A stretch of 64,000 nt of DNA from Larkinella sp049445795 (GTDB lineage: Bacteria > Bacteroidota > Bacteroidia > Cytophagales > Spirosomataceae), in assembly GCF_049445795.1 (NCBI RefSeq), contig NZ_JBMSDT010000008.1:1-64000 (forward strand), given 5' to 3'. The translations under genes and the position numbers were made by a program. Position 1 is the stretch's first letter. Every line of letters starts with the position of its first letter. Positions 35,840 through 44,853 of this stretch are shown here, piece by piece. The notes under the pieces are model-generated. The model was not told the DNA's origin. It worked only from the letters and a program-made list of their open reading frames with translations, and made no database searches.

Positions 35840-36451
35840 ATGAAGGCGGTTTTTATCGACAAGGACGGCACGCTTATTCCTGATATCCCGTACAACGTTG
35901 AGCCCGAACGCATTACGCTATACGCCGGAACAGGACTTGCTTTGCAACGGCTTCAGGAAGCAGGATACGCGCTCATCGTGATTTCGAACCAGTCGGGAAT
36001 TGCACTCGGTTATTTTCCGGAGCTTTCACTGGAAGGGGTCAGAAACCGGCTGACGACCCTGCTCGAACCTTACGGCGTTCGGCTGACCGGTTTTTACTAT
36101 TGCCCTCATCACCCGGCAGGAACGGTTTTGAACTACGCGATCACCTGCAACTGCCGAAAACCGGCTCCGGGGCTGCTACAGCAGGCCGCCCGCGATCACG
36201 GAATCGACCTGTTAAATTCCTGGATGATCGGGGACATTCTGAACGATGCCGAAGCCGGAAACCGGGCCGGATGCCGGACCATCCTGCTCGATAATGGCCA
36301 TGAAACGGAGTGGCTTTCAGGCCCCTACCGCCAGCCAACCCAAACCGTTCGGGATTGGGACGACATTCCAAACCTGATTCTGGGACAAGCCAGCGATAAA
36401 CAACCACCCAACGCCGAACAGGCTCTGTATGAAACCAATCAATCATCGTGA
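35840..36451 (+). CDS. gmhB: GmhB-like HAD phosphatase (heptose bisphosphate phosphatase type)
   Basis: A 203-residue HAD hydrolase of the histidinol-phosphatase/GmhB group. The nucleophile and acid are D7 and D9 (IDKDGT), and motif II is VISNQSG. The zinc-binding loop has C88, H90, C103 and C105 (CPHHPAG and CNCRKP), and motif IV is WMIGDILNDAEAG. GmhB removes the 7-phosphate from D-glycero-beta-D-manno-heptose 1,7-bisphosphate. A heptose role here is supported by the two heptosyltransferase-like GT9 genes that follow. The last 30 residues extend past the usual fold and overlap the next gene by 23 bases. Confidence 0.8.
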   Translation: MKAVFIDKDGTLIPDIPYNVEPERITLYAGTGLALQRLQEAGYALIVISNQSGIALGYFPELSLEGVRNRLTTLLEPYGVRLTGFYYCPHHPAGTVLNYAITCNCRKPAPGLLQQAARDHGIDLLNSWMIGDILNDAEAGNRAGCRTILLDNGHETEWLSGPYRQPTQTVRDWDDIPNLILGQASDKQPPNAEQALYETNQSS

Positions 36452-37565
36452 GGGGATCATCCAACCGGCCGGATCGGATTGGCAGACGTTCAGAAATATT
36501 CTCTGCGTCAGGCCCGACAACCTGGGCGATGTGCTAATGACCACCCCGGCATTTCGCGCCCTGAAGGAATCGGTACCCGACCGGAAGCTGACCCTGCTTA
36601 CGTCGTCCGCCGGAGCCGGGATTGCGCGATTGATTCCCGAAATTGATGACGTGCTGACGTTCGACCTGCCCTGGGTGCAGACCGCTAGTGGCAACGGCCC
36701 CGCTGCCATACCGATTTTAGCCCGAACCTTGCAGGAGAAGCAGTTCGACGCAGCCGTTATTTTCAATGTACAGAGCCAGAATCCGTTGCCCTCGGCCCTA
36801 CTTTGTTACCTCGCCGGAATTCCCCGGATGCTGGGCTTCTGCCGGGAAAATCCCTATCAACTAATGACCGATTGGGTACCCGATCCCGAAATTTTAGTCG
36901 CTACCCAACACGAAGTAGAGCGGCAATTGGCCCTGGTCAGCACCGTGGGTTGCACAACTTCCAACAAACGTTTGTCCTTGACTGTCAGTTCCGAAGCGCG
37001 TCAACAGGCGCTGACCCAATTGGCCCAGGCCGGGATTCGGGCCGACGCGCCCTGGCTGCTGCTCCATCCGGGCGTCAGCGAAGCCAAACGGCGCTATCCG
37101 GCCGATCAGTACATCCGGGCGGCCCGGCAACTCATCGCTAAAGACGGTTTTCAGCTCGTGTTGACCGGCAGTGCATCCGAACGCGACTACGCCGAAACCA
37201 TTCGGCAGGCGCTGGGCGAAAAAGCCTTCAATGCGGCTGGGCGGTTTTCGCTGGAAACCTTCGCCGGACTCATTGCCGAAGCACCACTGCTGATCTCGAA
37301 CAACACCGGACCGGTTCACATGGCCTCGGCCGTCGGAACGCCCGTGGTGGTGCTCTACGCCATGACCAACCCGCAGCATACGCCCTGGCTGGTTCCAAAC
37401 CGTGTACTTTATTTCGAGGTACCAGCCGAGTTGCGTTCCCGGAACCGGTTGCTCCAGCAGTTTCCGGAACCAGCCGAACCCCGGGCATCGCCGGAAGCCA
37501 TCGTTCAGGCTGTCAACGAATTAATCCAAACTAAAAAAGCGGTTTTAGACCATTCCACGGTATAA
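36429..37565 (+). CDS. glycosyltransferase family 9 (heptosyltransferase-like)
   Basis: A 378-residue GT-B inverting enzyme resembling ADP-heptose:LPS heptosyltransferases. Signatures are CVRPDNLGDVLMTTPAFRAL (about 26-45), LLLHPGVSEAKRRYP in the C-terminal domain, and the donor-site run NNTGPVHMASAVGTPVVVLY. The overlap with the GmhB-like gene implies coupled translation. The acceptor is unknown. The last about 25 residues are Gln/Pro-rich. A second, more divergent GT9 lies at 40461. Confidence 0.9.
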   Translation: MKPINHREGIIQPAGSDWQTFRNILCVRPDNLGDVLMTTPAFRALKESVPDRKLTLLTSSAGAGIARLIPEIDDVLTFDLPWVQTASGNGPAAIPILARTLQEKQFDAAVIFNVQSQNPLPSALLCYLAGIPRMLGFCRENPYQLMTDWVPDPEILVATQHEVERQLALVSTVGCTTSNKRLSLTVSSEARQQALTQLAQAGIRADAPWLLLHPGVSEAKRRYPADQYIRAARQLIAKDGFQLVLTGSASERDYAETIRQALGEKAFNAAGRFSLETFAGLIAEAPLLISNNTGPVHMASAVGTPVVVLYAMTNPQHTPWLVPNRVLYFEVPAELRSRNRLLQQFPEPAEPRASPEAIVQAVNELIQTKKAVLDHSTV

Positions 37566-37576
37566 TCTCATTTCTC

Positions 37577-39376
37577 ATGTACACGTTAGGTATCAATGCC
37601 GCCTTCCACGATCCGGCGGCTGTTCTGGTGAAAGACGGCGTCGTGCTGGCCGCTGCCGAAGAAGAACGGTTTACGCACGTCAAGCACGGCAAACGCCCGA
37701 TTCCGTTTTCGACGTACGAACTGCCGTACAACGCCATTGATTTCTGCCTGAAAAAAGCGGGTATCCGGCTGACGGAACTCGATCACATTGCCTATTCGTT
37801 CGACCCTGAACTCTTGCTCGACGGCCACCGCGACCGGCTTACGGTCGAGATTCCGTTGCATCCGGGCATCGAGTCGCTCAATGGCTGGTCGAATCCCTAC
37901 GACGGGTTGTTTCTGTCCTCCATTCTGAACGCGCCAGGGCATCTGGTGGATGGCGTGCCGCTGCACCTGTCGAAGCGGTTTACGGAGGCTCGGCACGACG
38001 GGCCGTACCAGTGGCATTTTGTCAACCATCACCGCGCCCACGCAGCCAGCGCCTTTCTGCCCAGTCCGCACGAAAAAGCCGCGGTTTTGGTGCTCGACGG
38101 CCGGGGCGAAACCGTTTCGACGAGTTACTGGCTGGGCGAAGGCAACCGCCTGGAGTTACTGGGCGAAGTAGCCCTCCCCCATTCCCTGGGCCTGCTCTAC
38201 GAACAGATGACCACCTACCTCGGTTTTCTGCATTCGTCGGATGAATATAAAGTGATGGCGCTGGCGTCGTTCGGAAAACCGGTCTACGCCGATTATTTCC
38301 GCAACCTGATTACCGTGCAGGACAACGGCCAGTACACCATCGATCCCCTTGATCTGGAAGGGCGGTTTGGTCCGACCCGCGATAAAGGCGGCCCGCTCGA
38401 AGCGCGGCATTTCGACATTGCCAGCTCGGTGCAGACGGTTTTGGAAGAAACCGTCCTGCAACTCATCTCCTGGCTGCACGAAAAAACCGGGGCTGAAAAC
38501 CTGTGCATGGCGGGTGGAGTGGCGCTCAACTGCGTCATGAACGCCCGACTGCGCGACCGGGGGCCGTTCAAAAACATCTGGGCGCAACCCGCAGCCGGGG
38601 ATGCCGGAACCGCCCTCGGGGCTGCCCTTTGGATCGATGCCCAAAGCCGCCAGTCCAACGAACGCCGGTATGTCATGGAGCATGTTTACCTCGGCCCGGC
38701 CTTCACGGATGCCGACATCGAAGCCTTTCTGAACTGGTCGAAGCTGGATTACAAACGGCTCGACAACGTGGCCGACGAAGTGGCGGATTACCTGGCCGAA
38801 GGCAACGTCATTGGCTGGTACCAGTTTGGGTGTGAGTTCGGGCCGCGCGCGCTGGGAGCCCGGTCCCTTTTGGCGGCTCCGTTTCCGGCCGACATGCAAA
38901 ACCGGCTCAACGACCTGAAAGACCGGGAAGACTTCCGGCCCGTAGCTCCGGTCGTGCTCGAAGAACTGGCCGACACGTTTTTTGTCAATGCGCGACCATC
39001 GCCGTTCATGCTGTTTGTCAACGATGTCCGGCCCGAAAAAGCCGATCTGATCCCGGCCGTCCGGCATACCGACGGAACCGCCCGGATTCAGACCGTCAAC
39101 CGGCAGCAGAATGGCATCTATTACGAGCTGATTAAGGCTTTTTACGAAAAAACCGGCGTTCCGGTTTTGATCAATACCTCGTTCAATACGAGGGGTGAAC
39201 CAATTGTCTGTACCCCGCGCGACGCCATCGAATCCTTCTGGACTTCCCCACTGGATGCGCTCGTCATTGGGTCGTTTATGCTGACCAAATCGGACAAGCG
39301 CAGCGAATCCAGCCGCTGGCAACGCCGGGAAGTTCAGCAGGAAAGTCAGGAATGGGCCGGTATTGAAATTCAGTGA
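37577..39376 (+). CDS. carbamoyltransferase (NodU/TobZ family)
   Basis: Transfers a carbamoyl group from carbamoyl phosphate, through carbamoyl-adenylate, to a hydroxyl of a sugar. The 599 residues comprise a Kae1-like N-terminal domain with LGINAAFHDPAAVLVKDG at the start and the metal-binding FVNHHRAHAASAF near 148, and a C-terminal YrdC-like adenylation part with FGPRALGARSLLAAP near 420 and INTSFNTRGEPIVCTP. Lying within a glycosyltransferase run, it probably decorates the glycan being built, as NodU does for Nod factors. The start is the ATG at 37577. Confidence 0.92.
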   Translation: MYTLGINAAFHDPAAVLVKDGVVLAAAEEERFTHVKHGKRPIPFSTYELPYNAIDFCLKKAGIRLTELDHIAYSFDPELLLDGHRDRLTVEIPLHPGIESLNGWSNPYDGLFLSSILNAPGHLVDGVPLHLSKRFTEARHDGPYQWHFVNHHRAHAASAFLPSPHEKAAVLVLDGRGETVSTSYWLGEGNRLELLGEVALPHSLGLLYEQMTTYLGFLHSSDEYKVMALASFGKPVYADYFRNLITVQDNGQYTIDPLDLEGRFGPTRDKGGPLEARHFDIASSVQTVLEETVLQLISWLHEKTGAENLCMAGGVALNCVMNARLRDRGPFKNIWAQPAAGDAGTALGAALWIDAQSRQSNERRYVMEHVYLGPAFTDADIEAFLNWSKLDYKRLDNVADEVADYLAEGNVIGWYQFGCEFGPRALGARSLLAAPFPADMQNRLNDLKDREDFRPVAPVVLEELADTFFVNARPSPFMLFVNDVRPEKADLIPAVRHTDGTARIQTVNRQQNGIYYELIKAFYEKTGVPVLINTSFNTRGEPIVCTPRDAIESFWTSPLDALVIGSFMLTKSDKRSESSRWQRREVQQESQEWAGIEIQ

Positions 39377-39378
39377 AC

Positions 39379-40347
39379 ATGGTATTCTCAGTCGTTATTC
39401 CCACGTATCGTCGGCCCCACCTGCTGAAGCGTTGCCTGAATGCCCTGCAACGCCAAATGTTCGATCACGCTGAGATGGAAGTCATTGTCGTTGATGACGG
39501 AGCCGATGCGGAAACCCGCCAGACGGTGGAGGAAGCCAGCCAGTCGGGCGATTTGTCGTTTCACTACCTGACCCAGCCCGAAAGACGCGGCCCCGCTGCC
39601 GCCCGAAACCGGGGCTGGCAATCGGCCCGGGGCACCGTCATTGCGTTTACTGACGACGACTGTCTTCCGGACGAAAACTGGCTGAGCGCGGCCTGGGAAG
39701 ATTTTGCCCACGGTGCCCAGGTCGTTTCGGGGCAGGTTCGCGTTCCCCGGCACGACCCGCCCACCGAAACCGAGCAGATCGTGGCCCTGCTCGAAACGGC
39801 CGAATTCGTGACGGCCAATTGTTTCTGCCGACGATCGGTGCTGGAACAGGTCGGTGGGCTGGACGAGCGGTTCGACATTGCCTGGCGGGAAGACAGTGAG
39901 TTGCAGTTTAAATTTCTGGAGAAAGGCATTCCTATTGTCAAAAACCGGGAGGCCATCATTGTGCATCCCTGCCGGGAAGCGCCCTGGTGGGCCTGCCTGA
40001 AAGACGAGCGAAAAAATGCCTACGACGCCCTATTGTACAAGGAGCACACCCGGTTATTCCGCGACCGGATTCCCCAATACCGGGGGTTGGTCACCGTGTA
40101 TTACCTGTTTGTCGGCAGTTTTGGGCTGGGGCTTGGCTTGTGGTTGTTCGGTCAAAAACCGGCGGCAACCCTGTTTCTGAGTCTCTGGGCGGTTGCGTTA
40201 CTGACGCTGGTCATTCGCCGGTTGCGGGGTACGAGCTGGACGCTTAAACAGCTTGGACAAAACCTATTGGCCGCGGTTTTGACGCCGTTTCTATCGGTCT
40301 ACTGGCGGCTGTATGGGGCGGTGAAATACCGGACGTTGTTCTTTTAG
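39379..40347 (+). CDS. glycosyltransferase family 2, membrane-anchored
   Basis: A 322-residue GT-A inverting glycosyltransferase. The catalytic domain shows FSVVIPTYRRP, VIVVDDGADAET, RRGPAAARNRGWQSARG and the DXD-type TDDDCLPDENW, with WREDSELQFKFLEKG supplying the base. Two or three hydrophobic segments near residues 230-310 should anchor it in the inner membrane. The ATG at 39379 is preferred; a GTG at 39373 overlaps the carbamoyltransferase stop. It is followed by a perfect palindrome and then a second GT9. Confidence 0.9.
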   Translation: MVFSVVIPTYRRPHLLKRCLNALQRQMFDHAEMEVIVVDDGADAETRQTVEEASQSGDLSFHYLTQPERRGPAAARNRGWQSARGTVIAFTDDDCLPDENWLSAAWEDFAHGAQVVSGQVRVPRHDPPTETEQIVALLETAEFVTANCFCRRSVLEQVGGLDERFDIAWREDSELQFKFLEKGIPIVKNREAIIVHPCREAPWWACLKDERKNAYDALLYKEHTRLFRDRIPQYRGLVTVYYLFVGSFGLGLGLWLFGQKPAATLFLSLWAVALLTLVIRRLRGTSWTLKQLGQNLLAAVLTPFLSVYWRLYGAVKYRTLFF

Positions 40348-40437
40348 GATGGGAACACGGATTGAACGGATAAAATGGATTGAAACCGATAGATCTGTTT
40401 TTATATCCGTTTCATCCGTTCAATCCGTGTTCCCATC
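40348..40437. repeat. perfect 24-base intergenic palindrome
   Basis: 40348-40371 (GATGGGAACACGGATTGAAC plus GGAT) is exactly inverted at 40414-40437, around a 42-base loop. It starts just after the GT2 stop and fills most of the 113-base gap to the next gene. No T-run follows. Confidence 0.8.
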
Positions 40438-40460
40438 AACCTTAAAAACTGCACTCAATT

Positions 40461-41462
40461 ATGAACAAAATCGAGAATGCGCTCGGCGAAGTGCCCCAAA
40501 ACATCGCCGTTTTTCGGGCCATCAAACTGGGAGATTTGCTGGTGACTGTTCCGGCCCTGCGGGCCTTGCGTCGGGCGTTTCCGAAGGCGCACATTGCCCT
40601 CATCAGCCTGCCCTGGGCGCAGGATTTTGTGAACCGGTTTCCGGCGTATCTGGACGAATTTATCTCCTTTCCGGGTTGGCCGGGTTTGCCCGAACAGCCG
40701 GTTGACCCGGCGAAAACGACGGAATTTCTGCGGATGATGCAGCAGCGGGCCTTCGATTTAGTCATTCAGATGCAGGGCAATGGCACCTGTGTGAACCCCA
40801 TGATGCCGCTGCTCGGTGCGCGGCTGACGGCCGGTTATTATCCAGCCGGATTACCCCAATACCGGTTTGATGAGAATTTTTATAGGGCTTATCCCGAAAA
40901 CCAGCACGAAATCCGGCGGCATTTGCAACTGATGGACTATCTGGGCCTTCCGGCGCAGGGCGAAGAGCTGGAGTTTCCGCTGACCGAAACAGACACGGAA
41001 CGGGCCTCTCAGGTGGATGAAGTCGCAGGTCTGGAACCCCGACGGTATGTGTGCATCCATCCCGGTGGCATTTCGGCCCGGCGCTGGCCCGAATCCCACT
41101 TCGCGCAGGTGGCCAACGCCCTGGCCGAACAAGGCTATTCCATCGTCATAACCGGAACGGCCACCGAAGCCCCCATCATCGAGCGGGTTCAGCGCCAACT
41201 GCGCACCCCCGCCATCAGCCTGGCCGGCAAAACCGACCTTGGCATGGTGGGCTGGGTACTGAGTCGCACGGCGCTTCTGGTCAGCAACGACACGGGCGTT
41301 TCGCACATCGCTTCGGCCCTCAGAACGCCCAGCGTGATCATCTATTCCACCTCCCGACCCGACGAGTGGGGACCGCTTAACCGGCAGTTGCACCGGGCCG
41401 TCGGCGAAGCCGACGACGCCCGGCGGGTTATTGACGAAGCAATGTCGGTACTGTCGCGCTGA
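40461..41462 (+). CDS. glycosyltransferase family 9 (heptosyltransferase-like), second copy
   Basis: A 333-residue GT9 enzyme distinct from the one at 36429. Signatures are FRAIKLGDLLVTVPALRAL (about 18-36), CIHPGGISARRWPESHFAQ and SNDTGVSHIASALRTPSVII. An ADP-heptose donor is the family norm but is not proven here. The operon would need to read through the palindrome at 40348 for this gene to share the upstream promoter. Its 3' end overlaps the convergent GT4 gene by 35 bases. Confidence 0.9.
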   Translation: MNKIENALGEVPQNIAVFRAIKLGDLLVTVPALRALRRAFPKAHIALISLPWAQDFVNRFPAYLDEFISFPGWPGLPEQPVDPAKTTEFLRMMQQRAFDLVIQMQGNGTCVNPMMPLLGARLTAGYYPAGLPQYRFDENFYRAYPENQHEIRRHLQLMDYLGLPAQGEELEFPLTETDTERASQVDEVAGLEPRRYVCIHPGGISARRWPESHFAQVANALAEQGYSIVITGTATEAPIIERVQRQLRTPAISLAGKTDLGMVGWVLSRTALLVSNDTGVSHIASALRTPSVIIYSTSRPDEWGPLNRQLHRAVGEADDARRVIDEAMSVLSR

Positions 41463-42402
41463 CGACTTCGTTCATCACCCGGTTCCAATCGCGTACAAAC
41501 CGGTCCAGCCCAAAGCGGCTCTGGGCCAGTTCGCGGGCGTTGTCGCCCATGCACCGGGCTTCGTCGGGGTGGTCCAAGAGCCACTGCATCCGGTCGGCCA
41601 GTTCGTCGGGGTTGCCGGACACGAAGCCGTGAACTCCATTCTCGATCACCGTTGGCAGTTCCGTCGTGGCCAGGGCCACAATCGGCATCCCGATCGTCAT
41701 GGCTTCGATCACGGCCAGCGGCAGGCTGCTGTAGCGCATCGGGCTGAACAAAAACCGGTATTCCGCCACGCGTTCGTGCAGATACCGGTAGTGAATTTCA
41801 CCAATCCCGCCGATTTCGGCCGATTTCATGCCCGCGACCGTCAGTGGCACCCTCTCCCGGAGCATTTCGAACAAATCGAACCCGGCCATGCGCCCCCGCC
41901 GTTGCAACTCATTCACGACAACGATCCCTTCCGCCCGATGGCCCCGGTAGCGCACCGCCGGGTCGATGGCGACGCTGTGTTCGATGACGGCACTGGGAGC
42001 CTGTCCGTTGTCCCACATCAGCCGATTGTAATGGGTCACATGAACGAGAAACACGTCGGGGTCGTCGGCCACCGGGTGGCGCGAAAAAGTCGGGTGTGGC
42101 TCCGGCGTGTTGTGTTCCAGGTAAATTTTGGGCAATTGTTGCTGCTTCGGCGACAGAATTTCGTACTGATCGGTTTGGTAGTTTTGCGGGGTTTGAAAAA
42201 TAATTAAATCCAGGTCGAGCTTGCGGATTTCATCCGCCGGGATTTCCCGAACATAGTCCGGCAGTGACGAATCGACACCCCGCCCGGCGTATCCTTCCGG
42301 ATGGCCCGGTTTGGTAGGTAAAAACCAGTTGTGTTCCGTTTGGGCAATGGCCGTCAGGTAGGCTCCGTGAATGTGCCAGATGAGAATATTCAATTTTTGC
42401 AT
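41428..42402 (-). CDS. glycosyltransferase family 4
   Basis: A 324-residue GT-B type glycosyltransferase, shorter than the one at 34514. It begins LNILIWHIHGAYLTAIAQT, has IYLEHNTPEPHPTFSRHP in the N-terminal domain, and a donor site LFSPMRYSSLPLAVIEAMTI with GMPIVALATTELPTVIENG. The usual EPFG-type motif is altered to RYSSLPL, so donor use may differ. The ATG at 42402 is chosen because the upstream Ser/His-rich extension looks non-natural. It is convergent with the GT9 gene. Confidence 0.88.
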   Translation of the reverse strand: MQKLNILIWHIHGAYLTAIAQTEHNWFLPTKPGHPEGYAGRGVDSSLPDYVREIPADEIRKLDLDLIIFQTPQNYQTDQYEILSPKQQQLPKIYLEHNTPEPHPTFSRHPVADDPDVFLVHVTHYNRLMWDNGQAPSAVIEHSVAIDPAVRYRGHRAEGIVVVNELQRRGRMAGFDLFEMLRERVPLTVAGMKSAEIGGIGEIHYRYLHERVAEYRFLFSPMRYSSLPLAVIEAMTIGMPIVALATTELPTVIENGVHGFVSGNPDELADRMQWLLDHPDEARCMGDNARELAQSRFGLDRFVRDWNRVMNEVVSATVPTLLRQ

Positions 42403-42662
42403 GACGTGATGATGACTACCAGAAGAACTTCCTGGCCCCGGAATCATCATTCAGAAAAAACCAAAGTAAGGTAACGGTCCGGCATTATCAGACAGGCAAC
42501 ATAACCCATGCCCCCCGGAAACCGGCTGTTTAATAAGTTTTCTCCTAGAACAAGCCGAAAACTTAAATTATCCCGTATTTTTCCTGTAAGAATTTTCGGT
42601 ACCTTCTCACTCCATCTGTCTCGTTTCCCGGGATAACCAAGCCTAGAAATTGGCTTTTCGCG

Positions 42663-43388
42663 ATGGAAAAAATTAACACTGTCCTACCAAAAATCATGGA
42701 AACTTTCGGTCATCTACGGGCTTGCTTCCTGTACTTTTTACTTATGCTGTCCGTGATATTAACCAACTGCAAGCGGGAGCGTGATAACCCACCAATTCCG
42801 GACCTGGATGCCGGTTTTTCGGTGACTAACTTCTCGAAGTCCCCGATCCTGACCATCCGCAAAAACAGCCAGCAAGATGGCGCGGCTATGCGGATGAGCT
42901 ATTCGGTCGACCAGCCCGAAGCGGAGATTGGCACTACGGAACATTTTAAAATTGACAAAGGATTTGAAAGCACGTTTACCTTTTCCGGAAAGGCTCCGTA
43001 TTACCTGCAGATCCGGCTCTTTGCCCAGGATGGTTCATTGTATAATCCGTACGGCATCAGCACGGCTTTTGATCAGAATGTGTTCAATGTCGGTCACACA
43101 CAAACCAACATCAAGACAGACTCCTTGATGCCTTCCCTGTTCGACGGTAAGAAGCACACCGTACGGATTCAGGTTAGAAACCAGTCTGAATCGGGGCTTG
43201 TCACGACCATTTTTGTCGACAACCTGAACCAGGCCGTTTTTGAGGCAGCAGACACCACCGCCTTCGCCCGGAAGGAGTTGTACGGTTCGGGCCCGCGGGC
43301 CAACCGACGCGTCAGTCTGCTCTTTTTTGGCAACGGACCCGCATCGGGTGAAGCCATGATCTACGATTGGTCCTTCAAACCATTGTAG
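42663..43388 (+). CDS. lipoprotein of unknown function
   Basis: A 241-residue protein with a long signal peptide and lipobox LTNC near residue 36. The mature part is beta-rich and starts KRERDNPPIPDLDAGFSVTN. Conserved-looking strands include TFTFSGKAPYYLQIRLFAQDG and KKHTVRIQVRNQSESG, and it ends AMIYDWSFKPL, which resembles a jelly-roll surface domain. No catalytic motif is visible. An alternative start is the Met at residue 12. It is followed by three genes on the same strand that include a LytTR protein. Confidence 0.65.
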   Translation: MEKINTVLPKIMETFGHLRACFLYFLLMLSVILTNCKRERDNPPIPDLDAGFSVTNFSKSPILTIRKNSQQDGAAMRMSYSVDQPEAEIGTTEHFKIDKGFESTFTFSGKAPYYLQIRLFAQDGSLYNPYGISTAFDQNVFNVGHTQTNIKTDSLMPSLFDGKKHTVRIQVRNQSESGLVTTIFVDNLNQAVFEAADTTAFARKELYGSGPRANRRVSLLFFGNGPASGEAMIYDWSFKPL

Positions 43389-43545
43389 GCGTTTTTCAAC
43401 AGCCCTGCGTTGATCTTACCCGATCCGGCGGTACCAAAACCGTTGCCAATCGATCCTGAAAGACTGGGGCCAAATCCTCATTTTTCAGTTCCTTCCTGCC
43501 AATCTCCAAAAAGCATTGCGTTCATTCAAAAAGTTCAAAACGGAT

Positions 43546-43863
43546 ATGCTTATGGGAGTTGGTATTGAAATGATCTTTTTCGTCCTTCTGCTGGCTGCAG
43601 GCGGTTTTATTATTTACCGGATGGGCTTCCGGGGCAAATCCCGGCTCCGGCGCTCTGACTTTACCCGCCCCGGGTCAGGGCCACTGCGGGTAGCGACCAT
43701 AACGGCGGCTGTCGCGTTGATCGTTGCCATTGCCCTGACCCTGGAATTTTGCAGTGAACAACAAAACCGCATGGACAAAAATACGCACGAAGATTCGTCC
43801 CTGGATAACGTTGGCAAGGGCGAAAACGAGCCGGGTGCCGGTGATGAACAGGAACCTCAATAA
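43546..43863 (+). CDS. small two-helix membrane protein
   Basis: A 105-residue protein of unknown role. Two hydrophobic helices are seen at about 5-25 (IEMIFFVLLLAAGGFIIY) and 49-66 (ATITAAVALIVAIALTL). They are joined by a basic loop (FRGKSRLRRSDFTRPG), which should face the cytoplasm, and followed by an acidic tail (DEQEPQ). The ATG at 43546 is chosen; an in-frame TTG lies at 43516. It sits 87 bases before the LytTR gene on the same strand. Confidence 0.6.
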   Translation: MLMGVGIEMIFFVLLLAAGGFIIYRMGFRGKSRLRRSDFTRPGSGPLRVATITAAVALIVAIALTLEFCSEQQNRMDKNTHEDSSLDNVGKGENEPGAGDEQEPQ

Positions 43864-43950
43864 ACGTATGGTTCGGACCGTTACCTCACCGCACCAAACC
43901 CTCTGTTCCTGCTCTGGTTTAACAGTTTTCACTTTTAGCAACGGAAACGT

Positions 43951-44721
43951 ATGAGTTTTATAAATGATTTGATTGAATCTCCGGCAATGATCAGCTTTCT
44001 GACGGGTGCCAGTAATTATACCTGGCTGACCGCTACGAACGGAAAAAAGGAGTTGATCAGTAAGCCGCTGAGTTTTTTCGAATCCCGTTTACCCAGGTTT
44101 ATTCGCATTCACAAAACCGCCCTGATCAATCCGGAGTACGCGGTCGTCTGGGAGGCTCCTCCACGTGCCAAAATGGCCGGATCGGTACAAATGGGTTGCG
44201 GGACAGTCTTGCCGGTTGGCCGACGACGCTGGCCCCAGATCGCCCGACTGTTTCCGGACACCCTCCAGGAATCGACGCCATCTGTGGATAAAAAAATTGA
44301 CCGTTCCGTGGTTTTTGTCTCCGACAGCCAGCCCAAAGCAACATGGGTTCGGAAAACCCTGAAAAGCCAGCATGCCGACTGTCTCGTCAGCCATGTCAGT
44401 CAGGGCAAGCTGTTACCGTCTTTGCTGAATCAATTGTCGGACGATGAATTGCCAATGCTTATTTTGCTCGATGCGAGTACGTCGGTGCAGGACCGGATGA
44501 AGGCGCTTCAACTGCTCAAGCATGAACCCCGGATGGCGGCAATCCCGACGTTGTTGCTGGTCGCCCAGAATGAGTCCGAAATGGTGCATCAGGGCTACGC
44601 AGGCTGGGCAAATTCAGTCGTTACGATCCCGGATGACCCTTCGCTTTTTTCCCAAACCATTTACCGACTGAGCCGTTTCTGGTTTAATCAGGCGGCTTTG
44701 CCCACCCGAAATAAAGGCTGA
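43951..44721 (+). CDS. LytTR DNA-binding protein with C-terminal receiver-like domain
   Basis: A 256-residue regulator with reversed domain order. Residues about 12-101 are a LytTR DNA-binding domain: SFLTGASNYTWLTATNGKK, FIRIHKTALINPEYAVV and VLPVGRRRWPQIARLF. Residues about 118-245 resemble a receiver: the acidic residue D125 in VFVSDSQP, putative phosphoacceptor D174 in LILLDAST and a TLLLVAQN strand, but the usual K-P is replaced (VVTIPDD). Typical LytTR regulators place the receiver first. A stand-alone receiver follows at 44854. Confidence 0.8.
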   Translation: MSFINDLIESPAMISFLTGASNYTWLTATNGKKELISKPLSFFESRLPRFIRIHKTALINPEYAVVWEAPPRAKMAGSVQMGCGTVLPVGRRRWPQIARLFPDTLQESTPSVDKKIDRSVVFVSDSQPKATWVRKTLKSQHADCLVSHVSQGKLLPSLLNQLSDDELPMLILLDASTSVQDRMKALQLLKHEPRMAAIPTLLLVAQNESEMVHQGYAGWANSVVTIPDDPSLFSQTIYRLSRFWFNQAALPTRNKG

Positions 44722-44853
44722 TTTTCAGCCGATCGATCGAGCTGGATTCTTACTAATCCGGCCCCACCCCTTCGTCCTAGCCAACGTTCAATTCAAACCG
44801 GTATGGAACGCCTGCATCCGCGCGACTTACTAACACTCTAACCGAAACGTGTA

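Noticed and set aside
38156..39322. 388-codon frame opposite the carbamoyltransferase
   Set aside because: Same shadow effect. The sense frame carries clear catalytic motifs.
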